Shown here in pieces: positions 1 through 11,345 of a stretch of DNA of 64,000 nt (position 1 is the first letter of the stretch; each line of letters begins with the position of its first letter). Position numbers and translations under genes: made by a program. The notes under the pieces are model-generated. The model ran no database searches, was not told the DNA's origin, and worked only from the letters and a program-made list of their open reading frames with translations. Origin of the DNA: Cryptomeria japonica (lineage: Eukaryota > Streptophyta > Pinopsida > Cupressales > Cupressaceae); contig NC_081406.1 in NCBI RefSeq assembly GCF_030272615.1, positions 238,192,422 through 238,256,421 on the forward strand. Direction: 5' to 3'.

Positions 1-218
1 TTCAACTTGTCCATCAAATCTTTCCTCTAGTCTCTTGAAGTGTTCACTTGAGCTTTCAAATCATTAATGAAGTCTTCAACTGCATTCAGGTTTCTCTTTC
101 AGCAGATTATCTCATTTCTTGCTGCATCAAGATCCTCAAGTACCACAGAAAGCTAATTTTTCTTGGACCTTCCTCAAGCGGTTAGGCTTCCTTGGAGGAA
201 CTAGGATCTGATACCAAT
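1..218 (-). mobile_element. Copia element leader and start of internal region (partial)
   Basis: This is the 5' internal edge of a minus-strand Ty1/copia element whose body lies off the left edge. Read on the minus strand, 216-204 is TGGTATCAGATCC, the standard copia primer-binding site for initiator tRNA-Met, two bases inside the LTR that begins at 219. The following 180 bases translate to a charged, probably coiled-coil stretch with several stops rather than to the usual copia gag N-terminus. The element may therefore be rearranged or non-autonomous just inside its PBS. The PBS is directly visible; the coiled-coil reading is weak. Confidence 0.8.
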
Positions 219-1057
219 TGTTGGAATCAAGGATCACTAAGAGGGGGGGGGGGGTAAATCAATGATTTACCAACAATTTTTTTCTGACTTACACTTAAAC
301 CACCAGAAGTATATGCAAGAAAGTAAAGTGTAGAAACATAAGATAATCAACCACAAAATCATAACACCAGAAACACTGCCTAAAGCTTACAACTCAATTA
401 CAATAAGGGATGCAACCCCGAAAGGCTCACTTCCTTACAAATATTTCACAATGATAAATTACAATTATTGAAATCCAAAATAACATCAACACAACGGTAT
501 TATGAGTTCTAGTTAAGTGCATAAAGTCTGACTGTCCTACCTCTGCTACTTTGCTCTATTTTCTATCTCAGTTAGCTACCGGATTAATTATGCACATGTG
601 AAACTATTCCAAAATGATTTCTCGATCACAACTCGCTCATACCAAATACCAAAAAGATCTTCTACATCGGTCTTATATATCTGCAATCATAAAATAAACA
701 ATTATCAAGTCGACCTGTAGTGTAACGTGTAAATATGAGTCGGCTTGAACCGGATCATCAAAAATATATGCAGATCCATCAAATTATGTCAAAATTACTT
801 CCATAAGATGGCCCTATCACCCCATACATGAATCTCACCACCACAATCACCAAAAAGCTTTTGGACCAAAAGTGCACTACTTATCCTAAAATACTAGAGC
901 TAGATTATCGGTTACCAGACCGCAATAACTTCTGGATATCGAAATCTGTGATTACCGGATAGGATTTCCAAGGAGATTTTCCATCAATGACAACCCTAAA
1001 CCATTAATCAAGCATTGATATCCACTAGATGAGTGTCAATTGTCAACATTCTCAACA
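219..1057 (-). repeat. LTR of the left-edge copia element (5' LTR, minus strand)
   Basis: The inner end is fixed by the PBS at 204-216 and the TG at 219-220. The U5 side has the homopurine tract AAGAGGGGGGGGGGG followed by TAAATCAATGA, like the G-tracts in the other copia LTRs here. The outer end is uncertain: the sequence offers CAACA ends at 1048 and 1057. The partner LTR is outside the window, so the boundary and TSD cannot be confirmed. Decayed and AT-rich. Confidence 0.65.
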
Positions 1058-2038
1058 CTACAACCCAAACCCTCATGTTCTACCTAGAGTAATTTTCATC
1101 TTTTCCATACAAAAAGAGACAAATGTAATATACACCATGAATAAACCACACAAATGAAATATAACAAGATTGTCCATTGTATTCCAAAGAGTTACATGTA
1201 TAATTTGTGGAGATAATTACACAAATTATTTGAAGCTTTTTGTATTCAAGTTTTCAACTTGCAAAAAAAACATGCAAAAATGCTCAAAATATATCTTGAT
1301 ATTATAAACAGCTATCTATGGCACTATACAAAAATATGATCTCTCCTTAAAATTCTAAGGTTAAAAAATAAAATACAATGACTTAGAATTCCATTTTATA
1401 AGAAGAAGGGGGAAAACAATCTTAAAGTTAATTATACACTTGTTATATTCTAATTTGACAATCTCTTACAAATCATGCCAAAAAACATAGAATACTAGTA
1501 TTTGTAGAAAAAAGAATAAAAAATTGAAGAAAAATAAAGAGAAATCAAAGCCACCTTGGTGTGCTGAAAATAAGAAAGACCGTCTTGCTTCTATTTCTAA
1601 AGATATCAAAATATGTTGTACACCAAAAGAATAAGAGTTGATGCTATTACAAGGGAAGTGTTAGAATCTAGTGATTTATAAAATTGATTTGGTCTAATTA
1701 AAATTTTATGACCGACTAAAAAGGCACAAGCGCCCTTATTATTCATACTTGTCTTGCAGAGCTTCAAATGTTCTATTTGTAGGACATTGAAATTATTGAA
1801 TTTTGTTGACATTGCCATTAAACTCTACATACTTTGCATCCAAGATGACTCTAGAGTATCTTTAATAGTTCTCACATATCACCTCAAAAGCATGCATTTC
1901 ATTAAGAAATGAGTTTAGTTGATCCATACTCAAGTCCTCATCAGAATAAACCAAAGATATTACCTTTGGACTTGTAGTATTAAACCCAAATTTCTATTAT
2001 TCAAAGGTTTTTGCTTTATCTTGACCAACTTTGATATT
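1058..2038. other. Unassigned AT-rich sequence, possible old copia gag remnant
   Basis: No gene is supported here. On the minus strand, about 2030-1780 translates to short fragments (for example DEDLSMDQLNSFLNEMHAFE) that resemble the part of copia gag that follows the UBN2-type core. Several stops interrupt it. It may be a very old copia fragment and the target into which G1 inserted. The rest is AT-rich with no recognisable feature. Confidence 0.35.
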
Positions 2039-2687
2039 TGGTATAGACACCTAAAAATGTCTCATTAATCGCACACTAATTATTCGTCTTATTAATTAAG
2101 TAATTATTTAATTATTTAATAAATCTAATTTCTTATAAATTAATTCAATATTCACCTTTCACATTACTAATTATTCAATTTTCAATTCTCCATCAATTCA
2201 TCATTCAACCCTTTCTCAAATATTAATTATTTAATTAATTATGATTTAATTCATTAATTAAATAATCTTTATTATTTAAATAATTCCATTTCTAATAATT
2301 AAATAATTTCATTAAATTTATATAATTTATTAATTCATTCTTCAAATCCACAAATTTGAATTTCAACTAATTTCATTTTCTCCAAATTCACATTTCACCA
2401 AATTTCAATTTCATCAGATTTCAAGAGAATGTGCATTTCAAATTCATCATTCAAAAATCAAAATTCAAATTCAAATAAAAATTAAAATGAATTCCAATTC
2501 AAAAGTCCTACAACACATGTTGAAGAGTAGGGTTGATCAATCAAATCAGTTAACTAACCAGTTAACTCTGCAATCTCCCCTTTTTACTCCTAATCACCTT
2601 TTTCTAACAAATCAATCAATTCAATCATCTCCCTAGTTAAATCAATTAACTATCCAATCTATTTAGTCAACTTTCCAATCTATCCTA

Positions 2688-2792
2688 TTAATAGATCAAT
2701 CAAAAGAGTTAATAGATCAATCAAAAGAGTTAATAGATCAATAGAAAGAGTTAACAGATCAATCAAAAGGAGTTAACAAATCAATCAAGTCA
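2688..2792. repeat. 21-bp tandem repeat, about 5 copies
   Basis: The unit is TTAATAGATCAATCAAAAGAG. Three consecutive units are near-identical, followed by two degenerate ones (TTAACAGATCAATCAAAAGGAG and TTAACAAATCAATCAAGTC). It lies in the U3 of the G1 LTR and could be a promoter-module repeat or simple slippage. Confidence 0.85.
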
Positions 2793-4080
2793 GGTTACTA
2801 TCAATAAACACTTGAGTTCTATTTCTTACCAAATTTGTCTCAAAACTTCATAAAAGCAACCTCATTTCTCCATTATCAACAATCGCAAACTTCAAATCTT
2901 TATGTCACATGAAGGTTACCAATGCGATATTTGAGAGCCACCATACCACAAAGAAGAGAAGAACAATTGGAAGAAACATGAATAATAGGGAGTTTCAATT
3001 AGATCTATTTGATTAAAATCTCTTATTAAGCTAATTACTTTCATTAATTTATGTTTAGGATTGATTTAATAGTTAAGGAATTCATGATTTTCCTTATTTC
3101 CCATTTAGCAATGATGATTTTAAGCATGAAAGCACTGTTGAACCTGATGTGAACATACAACAATGAATCCCTTTTACATCATTTTTTGTTAATTTTTACA
3201 GATCTCTACAGATTCTGTATGGACAAAACATGATTTGTTGTGTATTCATGTTGACGGAAATTCACATTTGTGCACATAGAAGTTTGCATTCTTGCACACA
3301 AACATTCACATTTGCACAGACAATAATTCATATTCGTTGTGATGCTTATTCGCATTCGTATGGATTAATCATATTCTCCTTTCAATTTTCCATTGATTTT
3401 AGTGATTTATCTGCAACTCTAACCCACATTCAATTTTTAAATATGGAGTTATTGTCTTTTTCTTAAAATGACTCAGATCTCCTGGTAGGAAGAGTCAGAT
3501 TTAAGATTTCCAGTGCAAGAAAGAGAGTCGATGAAATAAGACAACAAAAATCCTATCAACAATTGTTATGAGTAGAAAGAAGAATAAGAGACCATAAAGA
3601 ACAAAGTACTATTTTTGCATACCATACCCGAGTCCACGCTTACATCTTGAGATACAACATGATGAATGGAGATGAGTGAATGGTCAATATAATTTTGCAA
3701 TAACTCACTATTTTGCAGATATCCTTAATTTTCCAAAACTCTGTTTATCAGTTTGCATTAATGTTATCTTTATGTCGCATTTGCTTTGACATGAGATCAC
3801 ATTCAATAAGTCAGAAATTCACATGCAAAGATACATAAATTTGCATTTTTTTAGAAACCTACTCACATTCATTCTTACATCAATTCACATTTGGTGGATG
3901 AATTTGATCGTTTCCTGTTATGTGTTTTTCTTTAATATTTCTGATTTTTTGGTTCTATTAATATTCTATCTGTAGTGTGTGGCAAGGAAGAATAGGGAAG
4001 GTATGATCGATCGAAGAGATTCATAAATCTACTGACATGTGTGAATGCAAGATTTGATAAGATTTTAGTTTATATTTCAT

Positions 4081-4230
4081 TTTGGTGCCTAAAATGAACA
4101 ACACAAATTTCACATTTGGTTTTGGTGCCTGAAAATGAACAATACAAATCACACATATTCCTTTGAGGTTTAAAATGGACATGCTTATGCGTAAATTTCA
4201 CCTTTGGATTTTGGGTTTAAAATGGATATG
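4081..4230 (+). repeat. Degenerate ~44-bp repeat upstream of the G1 TATA box
   Basis: About four related units contain TTTGGTGCCTAAAATGAACA, then TTTGGTGCCTGAAAATGAACA, then GGTTTAAAATGGACATG and GGGTTTAAAATGGATATG, each followed by a variant of ACAAATTTCACATTTGG. They end about 10 bp before the TATA box, a position typical of LTR enhancer repeats. Confidence 0.6.
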
Positions 4231-4239
4231 AGCTTATCT

Positions 4240-4248
4240 TATAAATAG
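4240..4248 (+). promoter_or_regulatory. TATA box of G1 5' LTR
   Basis: TATAAATAG is a full match to the plant TATA consensus and sits downstream of the U3 repeats. Transcription would be expected to start about 30 bp downstream, which would make U3 about 2.2 kb. Confidence 0.6.
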
Positions 4249-4633
4249 TTTATTTCACATACTGCAATCTTAAAAGGAAAGAACATTTTTTGTGTTTGAA
4301 GTGGTCCCACCGCTAAAACACACTATCCTCTCCCCTAGCTTTTGTGGACTTGGGTGCAAGAGAAAAGTTTTAGCAACACTCATTTTTTTTCTTTTTAGTA
4401 GTGGAGGGCTATATTTTATGAGGATTTCATCACCTCACAGGGGGATCTCAAACTGAGTTGCGTTGGGGATATCGATCTTCATAGCGTATTCTTGAGCGGT
4501 GTGCTTTCGAGACACTATACAAAATACTCGACTAGATGACTATGGTGTTGAGTGAATTCGACATATATAAGATCACCAAAAGTCTTAAGTGTCTTTCCTT
4601 AGAATCCATTGTTTGAATGGACCCATCGAAAAA

Positions 4634-4638
4634 CTATT
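4634..4638. repeat. Target-site duplication of G0, left copy (CTATT)
   Basis: CTATT directly abuts the TG end of the left LTR at 4639. The same five bases follow the CA end of the right LTR at 31043-31047. This ties 4639-31042 together as one insertion into G1. Confidence 0.9.
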
Positions 4639-5800
4639 TGTCGTGCCTGTGAAGTGTGATACCTGCAGCTGCAACACAAAACACTCAATAGATCATTACA
4701 AGCATGGTTAGAAAATAATAAGAAAACAAAGATGAACCATGACAAAGCGACCTATCGCCTCCTAAGAGATGGGAGTATGGATTTGCTCTCAGATCTGGAT
4801 AAGCAATCCCAATCACTTGACTACACCTAGATGGAGGATTTGAAATGATAATGATATGCAAAGTTGAGATTGATTATGCTAGATTGATCCAAGAGACTAA
4901 TTAAGCTAATGATATGCATGATTAAGCTATGATGATGATGCAATTAAGCTAGAAAATAGATTAATTAAGCTACATGATTCAATAATTATGCTAGAAAATG
5001 ATCAAATTAAACTAAATCTAAGATGCAATTGCCTAAAACAACAATGCTCAAATGATATGCCTATAGTAACAATGCATAAGATGAAATGAGATGGGATCCT
5101 TTTTGCTCCAAAATGGGGGATATTTATAGGATTTCCAAGGCCAGGGGTGAGGTACAGGAATCAATGGTCAAGATTGAGTCTGGAGATATCAAGGGTAAAA
5201 TTGGAGGAGGTTGGAGAAGAGGTTGGAGGAAGAGACACTTGTCATCTCTGTGGTGACAAGTGTCAAGGAGATTTTCTCATAAAAGGGCAAGTGTCCAAGA
5301 GAGGAGACATGTGGCCAAAGTGCCATGTGTCTCAAGAAGAAAACATCCACACCATAGGAGGTTAGGATAAGGAGGTTAGAATGTGCAAGATAGGATAGGG
5401 TTAGTTAAACCCAAGGTTAGGTGGAATGGGTTAGGTTAGAGGGATGGTTAGGTTAGGTGGCTAGAAGCTAGGAGGCATGTGGGTAATTTAAATTAAAAAA
5501 TTCAAATAATAGGTAAAGACTAATTAATTCTCAACAACTCATAAATTGATTTGTTTTAATTAATTAGGGGATTAGAAGAATTGATTGAAGTGGGGGGAGG
5601 AGATTAATTAATTTGAATTAATTAATTAAAGGGGACTATGGAAATGAACCTATTAAATAAATCCTTAGATTTATTAATAAGTAGATGAAAGGGAAAATTT
5701 AATCAAATTGCCTAATGAATTCAATTAAATTAGGAAGGGGGATTAATTAAATAATTTCTTATTTAATTAATTATCTTCAAACCATTTTTAGGTGTATACA
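4639..5800 (-). repeat. G0 left LTR (3' LTR)
   Basis: It starts TGTCGTGCCTG and ends GGTGTATACA on the plus strand, 1,162 bp, matching the split right LTR base for base over long stretches. It contains the promoter TATA (5121-5128), a GGTTAG-rich block (about 5355-5480) and AATTAATT-rich sequence in U3. A 72-codon plus-strand frame at 5147 also occurs in the other LTR but is antisense to the element and has no recognisable domain. Confidence 0.92.
5121..5128 (-). promoter_or_regulatory. TATA box in G0 left LTR
   Basis: The minus strand reads CCTATAAATATCCCCC, a good TATA box. The same sequence is in the right LTR at 30376-30383. U3 would run 5800 to about 5130 and R-U5 down to 4639. Confidence 0.65.
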
Positions 5801-5814
5801 TTTTTCCCTTCTTT
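5801..5814 (-). promoter_or_regulatory. G0 polypurine tract
   Basis: On the minus strand this is AAAGAAGGGAAAAA, directly abutting the 3' LTR, where the plus-strand primer for DNA synthesis is expected. Confidence 0.75.
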
Positions 5815-7341
5815 GAAGCGAGGTGTGATGACGCGTTGATTCAAAGAATAATCTCATTTGGATGATGATATTAGTTTGATAGGATGCCCCAACTATTGAT
5901 TGATAAATTGCGGTACGATGATGCCCCCTCGGGAGATCAATTGAGATAATTGACCTTTGGAGTGTTTGGATCTTTGCGAAATTGATATCCTGATTAATTT
6001 GATTTCTGCAACTGTGGTTGATGAAAATGCAAGTTCTATGACTAGCTTGATTGATTAGATTGATAAGATCAAGATTTGGCCTGGTTTCAGGAAGAACTTC
6101 TGGTTTCAGGAAAGATACATCTTGTATAAGACATGATAGGATGATTTAGATGTGATTTATTGATAGATTGATAAGATTTATTGGATAAAGAACTGACAAT
6201 TTATTGATATCAAGTTGCAAAAAGATTTAAATATGTTGATGTTGGGTCTATTGGTAGGGATAACATAAGATTTTCGCTGGGTTGACAATATCTAGAAAGA
6301 GATGAGTCATCATTCCGATTGCATATACACTTATGATGATACCTTGATGATTCCTGTGATAAATTTAACCTTGGATAAAATAAGCATGCAGGATCCCATG
6401 CAAGAATGAAATGCAACGTGATGATTGGATCAATCACTGGGTTATTGCGTGTTGTCATCATTGAGCTTTTTAAAATTTGGGAAGTGAGTGCAAACATCAA
6501 TGGTATAATTAAACCATGATGACCTGAGCATGACTTTCCTTGATTTTGATATGGCAAGTTAGCACAAGCATCGAGGTATAATTGAACTGAGATGACCTGA
6601 GTGTTGCTTGCATAAAACATGCAGTATTAACCATTTCAATATGCAAATCAGAAATGCCTTCGATGATACTTCGATGATCATGTCCTAAGACAAATTTTCA
6701 CATATTAATGATTAATTTACAGACAATAGACAAGAAAAATATCATGTTTCTTCCTTGTTCCTCTAGTTAGAGACATCCTGGAGTCACTCCGAAATCATGA
6801 TAGCAAAAATTAAGATAGAAAAATTGAACAATCATGTTAAAATCATTATCCAAAAGATATCATCCGTGTGCTTAGATTGACTTTGTGATAGTTTGATGTT
6901 TGATAATTTGATCTCGTGTTCAATGTTGGATATGTCTCAGTTTTCGCTTGATAAGGGTTGTCTAACTGTTGTTCTACCTGTTTGATTAAGCTCAAAATGA
7001 TCAAAATTTCGCCCCTAGCTAGGTGTTGGATTTTGCCCCAAGCCTAGAAACAAATTCAATATGATATACCCATTGATCCAAACCATGGCAAGAAGCCACC
7101 TGGGATGCCTGCGTATGTACAAAGGCTTTATTATGGATATGAACAATGCTTAATGAATGCAAGTGGAAGGATGCATGAACTAATAGATGAAATTTTTATT
7201 GCACTTTTTCTCATATTTGATTTTTTTTTCTTCTTTTTCACTGTTTTTGGATTTTCTTCTTTTTCACTGTTTTTGATTTTTCTGCTTTTTCATTGTTTTT
7301 GATTTTTTTGCCTTTTCACTATTATTGATTTTTTTGCTTTT
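5815..7341 (-). other. G0 region between pol end and polypurine tract, no recognised gene
   Basis: About 1.5 kb lies after the integrase stop. The longest minus-strand frame is 136 codons (6620-6210), with no domain, membrane segment or signal peptide that I recognise. Tat and Athila relatives can carry an extra ORF here, so decay of such an ORF is possible but unsupported. A purine-rich minisatellite occupies the end nearest pol. Confidence 0.5.
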
Positions 7342-7343
7342 TT
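7215..7343. repeat. Minisatellite of ~26 bp units next to the G0 pol stop
   Basis: On the plus strand, about five units related to TTTTTCACTGTTTTTGATTT with intervening TTCTTC or TGCT occur back to back. On the element's own strand it is a purine-rich (A/G) array starting at the pol stop codon. Units vary by a few bases. Confidence 0.8.
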
Positions 7344-8667
7344 AGATGTAAAACTTCTTTAGATGCATGCTATTGATAGGTTCTTCGAGCTGATCTTCAT
7401 CCTATGTTGATAGTTGATATGATCCTGACCCAAATACTGCTGTGACCATAAAAGGACCTAACCAGATTGGTTCAAACTTTCCTTTCTTTTCTCGATCTAC
7501 CTGGTTTTGTGGATTTTCCTTTAGTACTAGTTCCCCAACTTGAAAGACTCATGGTTTTACCCTGTGATTATAACTTTGGCACATTCTTTGCTGATATACC
7601 TTTAAAAGATCAATGGCATTTTGTCTTCATTTATGGATCAATTCTAACTCCTGCAGTCTAGATACTCATTGTTCTTCATCTAGAATAAGACCTTTTAATG
7701 ATACTCGTAGAGAAGGTATCTCTACTTCTATTGGCAGTATTGCTTATGATCCATACACAAGAGAGAAAGGTGTGGCACCTGTTGGTGTGTAGATACTAGT
7801 ATGGTAGGTCCATAGAGTAGGGTTCAATTGAATATGCCAATCTCTTCTAGCATCATTCACTGTCTTTTTGAGGATTTTTAGAATAGTTTTGTTTGATGCT
7901 TCTGCTTGTCCATTCCCTTGTGGATAGTAGGGTGTGGAAAATCTGTGTTGGATATTGAATTTCTCACATAGCTCTTGTACATCCTGATTCTTGAATGGTC
8001 ACCTCTTATCAATGATAATGGTCATGGGTATTCAATAGAGATAGATAATGTAGTTCAAGATAAATGCAACAATTTGTTTTCCTTTGATATTTGTGAGAGG
8101 TACTGCCTTAATCCATTTTGTGAAATATTCTATAGCGACAAGGATGAATTTGTGACCATTAGATGAAGGAGGATTTATCTTTCCTACTAGATCAAGACCC
8201 CATTGGAAGAAAGGCCAAGATGTTGCCAAAGCATGAAGTTCTTGTGTTGGTGCATGAATCAAATTCCCATGGATTTGACATTGTTTGTATGTTCTAGCTA
8301 TCTGAAAAGAATATCGTTCCATAGTTGGCCAATAATATCCCAAGCGTATGAGTTTTTTTGAAAGGGTAAAACCACTTGAATGAGGGCCACAAATGTCATT
8401 ATGGACTTCATGTAAGGCCTTCTCATATTCTTCTTGTTCAAGACATCTTAAAAGAGTATCGTCTAGACCTTGTTTAAATAGGGTATCCACGACGAGAGTA
8501 TAATGGGAGGATTTGCGAATAAAGTTTCTCTTTTGATTTTTTGATAAGTTAGGAGGGAGGATATTATCTTTTAGGTATCTGTAAGTTTGGCCATAATGGG
8601 AGGAATAATGCCCAACAAGGTGACATATAGTTTGGGAATTAGGACAATTATGAGAAGGGTAAAACAA
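7342..8667 (-). pseudogene. G0 integrase (broken)
   Basis: This is the integrase end of pol. The stretch 8667-8032 is open and holds the zinc-binding N-terminus (HEVHNDICG, GYYWPTM, then YKQCQ, where the first Cys of the CxxC pair appears lost), followed by WGLDLVGK with the first catalytic Asp. After 8032 the frame continues with stops through IIIDKR (second Asp kept, the usual NG changed) and GQAEASNK with the catalytic Glu, then a C-terminal domain containing KGKFEPIWLGPF and a final stop at 7342. The gene inserted element cDNA into the genome; at least five in-frame stops disable it now. Confidence 0.88.
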
Positions 8668-8739
8668 CTCTTCTACCAGGAATTCATAACGCTATTGATT
8701 TTCCTATGTCTGAAGGAGAGAAGCAAGTGTAGGCATGGC

Positions 8740-9105
8740 ATCTACTTCTTTGTTGTCATTCATTGGAATCTACTGGAAAGTTATTTCTACAAAGTATTTC
8801 TTGATATCATTAACCATATTTTTATAAGGCATCAACTTTTTATCCTTTGTTTGATAATCGTCATTGATTTGATTGATGATGAGCTAAGAGTCTCCAAAGA
8901 CTTGAAGTTGTGTAATGTTCCATTCTATAGCCATTTGATACCTGTAACTAAAGGTACATATTTTTTTGTATTGTTGGTGCATGGAAAGCTTAATTTGTAT
9001 GCATTTGGGATTGTATGACCTTGTGGTGTGATGAATAGAATACCTACTCCTGATCCATGTTGTGTATATGAACCATAAAAGTATAATTTCCATGTTTTTG
9101 TGGTG
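8740..9105 (-). pseudogene. G0 archaeal-type RNase H (aRNH), inactive
   Basis: Motifs follow the Tat-group second RNase H: GSGVGILFITPQGH, FPCTNN and VFGDS. The first catalytic residue is gone (FYGS in place of FDGS) and the AEYEAL block has decayed to KKYVPL. It sits between the gypsy RNase H and integrase, the order known for Tat elements. Stops and frame changes interrupt it. Confidence 0.8.
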
Positions 9106-9169
9106 ACCGTTAGGATATCAGCATCGAGAAATTCAATCTACAAAGGACGATTATCTTGAAGCGGTGCCT

Positions 9170-9926
9170 CGACTAGTTGGTCTGCAATGACTTGTCCCTT
9201 GATAGATTTTCTGTCTACATATTCAATATCAAACTCACTCAAGATCATGATCCATTTTGCTAATCATCCTGTTAATGTTGCCTTACTGAGTAAATACTTC
9301 AGAGGATCGATTTTAGCTATCAACTTGATGGAGTGAGATAATAGATAGTGTCTTAATTTTTGAAAAGCAAAAACTATCGCCAAGCATGCTTTTTCTGTTG
9401 GAGAATAGTTGATCTCGTATCCCACTAATATTCTTCTGATGTAGTAGATGGCTTGTTCTTTTTATTCATTATCCCGTTGTGCAAGAAGAACTCCTAATGA
9501 TGCTTCAGTGGTTGATGCATAGAGTAATAATGGCTTTCCTGGAATTGGTGACATTAGGACAGGTGGTTGCATGAGATATTCCTTGATCTTGTTGAATGCA
9601 TCCTCACATTGATGGTCCCCCTTGAAATGAACATTTTTATGTAATAGATGAGTAAATGGTTGACATTTATCTGCTAGTTGAGCAACAAATCTTCTGATTG
9701 ACTAGAGTCTTCCTTGGAGTGATCTAAATTGACTTATATTTTTGGGAGATACCATTTCCATGATTGCTTTTACCTTAGCTGGATCTACTTCGATACCTCT
9801 AGCTGAAACAATGTATCCCAATAGCATGCCTAAGGTGACACCAAAGGCACATTTCTTAGGATTGAGTCGTAGCTTATATTTTTCTAACCTGTCAAAGATC
9901 TATTCTAGTATTCCTATATGGTCTTC
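9170..9926 (-). pseudogene. G0 RT thumb/connection and gypsy RNase H (broken)
   Basis: Continuing downstream of RT, the minus strand gives LNPKKCAFGV, GYIVSARGIEVDP, then RNase H features LLLYASTTEASLGVLLAQ and YSPTEKACLAIVFAFQKLRHYL, ending FDIEYVDRKSIKGQ.IAD. This is the standard gypsy RNase H that degrades the RNA strand during reverse transcription. At least four in-frame stops are present. Confidence 0.85.
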
Positions 9927-11135
9927 TCAGTTGTATGATTTGGCCAAGATGTTATCCACATATTCTTCCATGAATATATGCATCATGTCATGGAATATTG
10001 TTGTCATAGCTCTTTGATATGTAGCACTTGCATTCTTTAGTCCAAAAGGCATGATGTTCCAGCAAAAAGTACCCCACGGGCATGTGAAAGTTGTCTTATC
10101 TTGATCTTTAGGTGATATTTTAATATGATTGTATCCAGAGAAACCATCTATTAGAGAAAACATGAACTGTCCAATAGTTAAATCTACAATGATGTCAATG
10201 TTAGGCAAAGGAAAGTCATCCTTTGGACATGCGTTATTAAGATCTCTGAAGTCTATGCATATTCTGATGCTTTTATCTAGTTTTGAAATAGGAACAGTGT
10301 TGGATACCCATTGAGGATATGCTGCAGGTCTGATGAATCCTACATCCAATAATTTCTTTAGTTTTTCTTTGACCAAAAGAGCTATATGTGGATGCATTTT
10401 CCTTAATTTTTGTTTGACTGGTTTGGCTCTTGGATTGTCATTTAAGTGATGCATAATAAGCTCTGGACCCAATCCTGGCATGTCTGCATATGAGTAGGCA
10501 AAATTGATTTGTTGTTGTTTGAAGAATTTCATATATTGCTGCATTTCTTGCTCTGAAAGAGAAGTTGCTAGATGGAGAATTTTTGGTTGCTTTGTTGTCC
10601 CAATGTTAACTGCCTCTGTTGGATTGATCAAAATGGATGACCTTTCTTGATAGTGTGCAGGTAAAGTGTCAAATATCCCATCTTTTGGTGCCTCGAGGAG
10701 GTTTTCAACGTTAGATTTGTCCTTTCTTTTTACTTTTTCCTGATCTAATGTTGCCAAGAAATGGTTTTCAACATTAGACCTGATATTGTTGTCTTTATTT
10801 TCCTTTTTGTGACTAGGAGATTTGGCACCCACTTGATTGGAAGATGCATTGCTGAAATTCCAGGTGAGAGTTGTTGTGGGTTCAATTGCATTAAGATATA
10901 TAGATATGGCATTGTCATTTGGAATGGTATCAATGGTAGTATGTCCTTCATTTTCCCAATCAATAAGTTTAGGGTGGATTAGAGTTAGGGGGTCCTCAGG
11001 TTGAGATGTTTCAAGAGTATCAAGGGTCATGATGGATGTATCAAAGTTTTTGATATATATGTCCATGTCTAGAATGGTACCCTCATCAAAATGATCTTGC
11101 TCAAGGAGATCCTGATCATCCTCGATTAAATCCAA
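9927..11135 (-). pseudogene. G0 reverse transcriptase with long N-terminal linker
   Basis: An open 402-codon frame. Residues 1 to about 215 are an acidic, low-complexity linker with repeated S/K-NVEN motifs; about 220-402 are the RT fingers and palm: RKMHPHIALLVKEKLKKLL, WVSNTVPISK, RICIDFRDLNNACPKDDFPLP, LIDGFSGYNHIKI, TFTCPWGTFCWNIMPFGLKNA. The catalytic box reads YVDN (residues 392-395) instead of YVDD, a D-to-N change expected to abolish polymerisation. The frame stops just after this box, and the rest of RT continues beyond a stop. Confidence 0.9.
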
Positions 11136-11345
11136 ATCAATTGAATGTGATTCTAATTCAAGTGAACTAGTTCCTAATGTTTTCCCTACATACGCGTGAA
11201 CTACATCGACTCCTACATCTTCTTCAAAGCAATTTTCTTCAGCTGATTATTTAGAGTGATAGGAATCCCATTCCCATTCATTAGAATCTATATCACTTGC
11301 AACTTGCAATCTACAGATTTGTTCATATAGTATTTGATTTGTTTC

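Larger units (their letters stand above)
2039..4638 (+). mobile_element. G1 piece 1: start of 5' LTR (U3, promoter, R/U5) of an old Ty3/gypsy element
   Basis: The piece begins TGGTATAGACACCTAAAAATG, which matches the outer LTR end of G0 (TGTATACACCTAAAAATGG on G0's own strand), so I take 2039 as the LTR start of a related element on the plus strand. It holds AT-rich U3 sequence, two small tandem repeats, a TATA box at 4240 and then R/U5-like sequence, and is cut at 4638 by G0. The inner LTR end and PBS should lie in the next piece (after 31048), but I could not identify them. No protein-coding frame is supported; short frames such as the 78-codon one at 3230 are chance. Confidence 0.65.

Noticed and set aside
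1606..1818. 70-codon minus-strand frame left of G1
   Set aside because: Low-complexity, no domain, no homologous copy in the window.
5147..5365. 72-codon plus-strand frame in the G0 LTR
   Set aside because: Antisense to the element. In the right LTR the equivalent frame is disrupted, and no domain is visible.
5355..5480. Interstitial telomere repeat
   Set aside because: Words are GGTTAGG with irregular spacing rather than an uninterrupted TTTAGGG array; part of an LTR, present in both copies.
6210..6620. 136-codon minus-strand frame after G0 pol as an env-like gene
   Set aside because: No signal peptide, transmembrane helix or recognisable domain; composition and position fit chance in a non-coding region.
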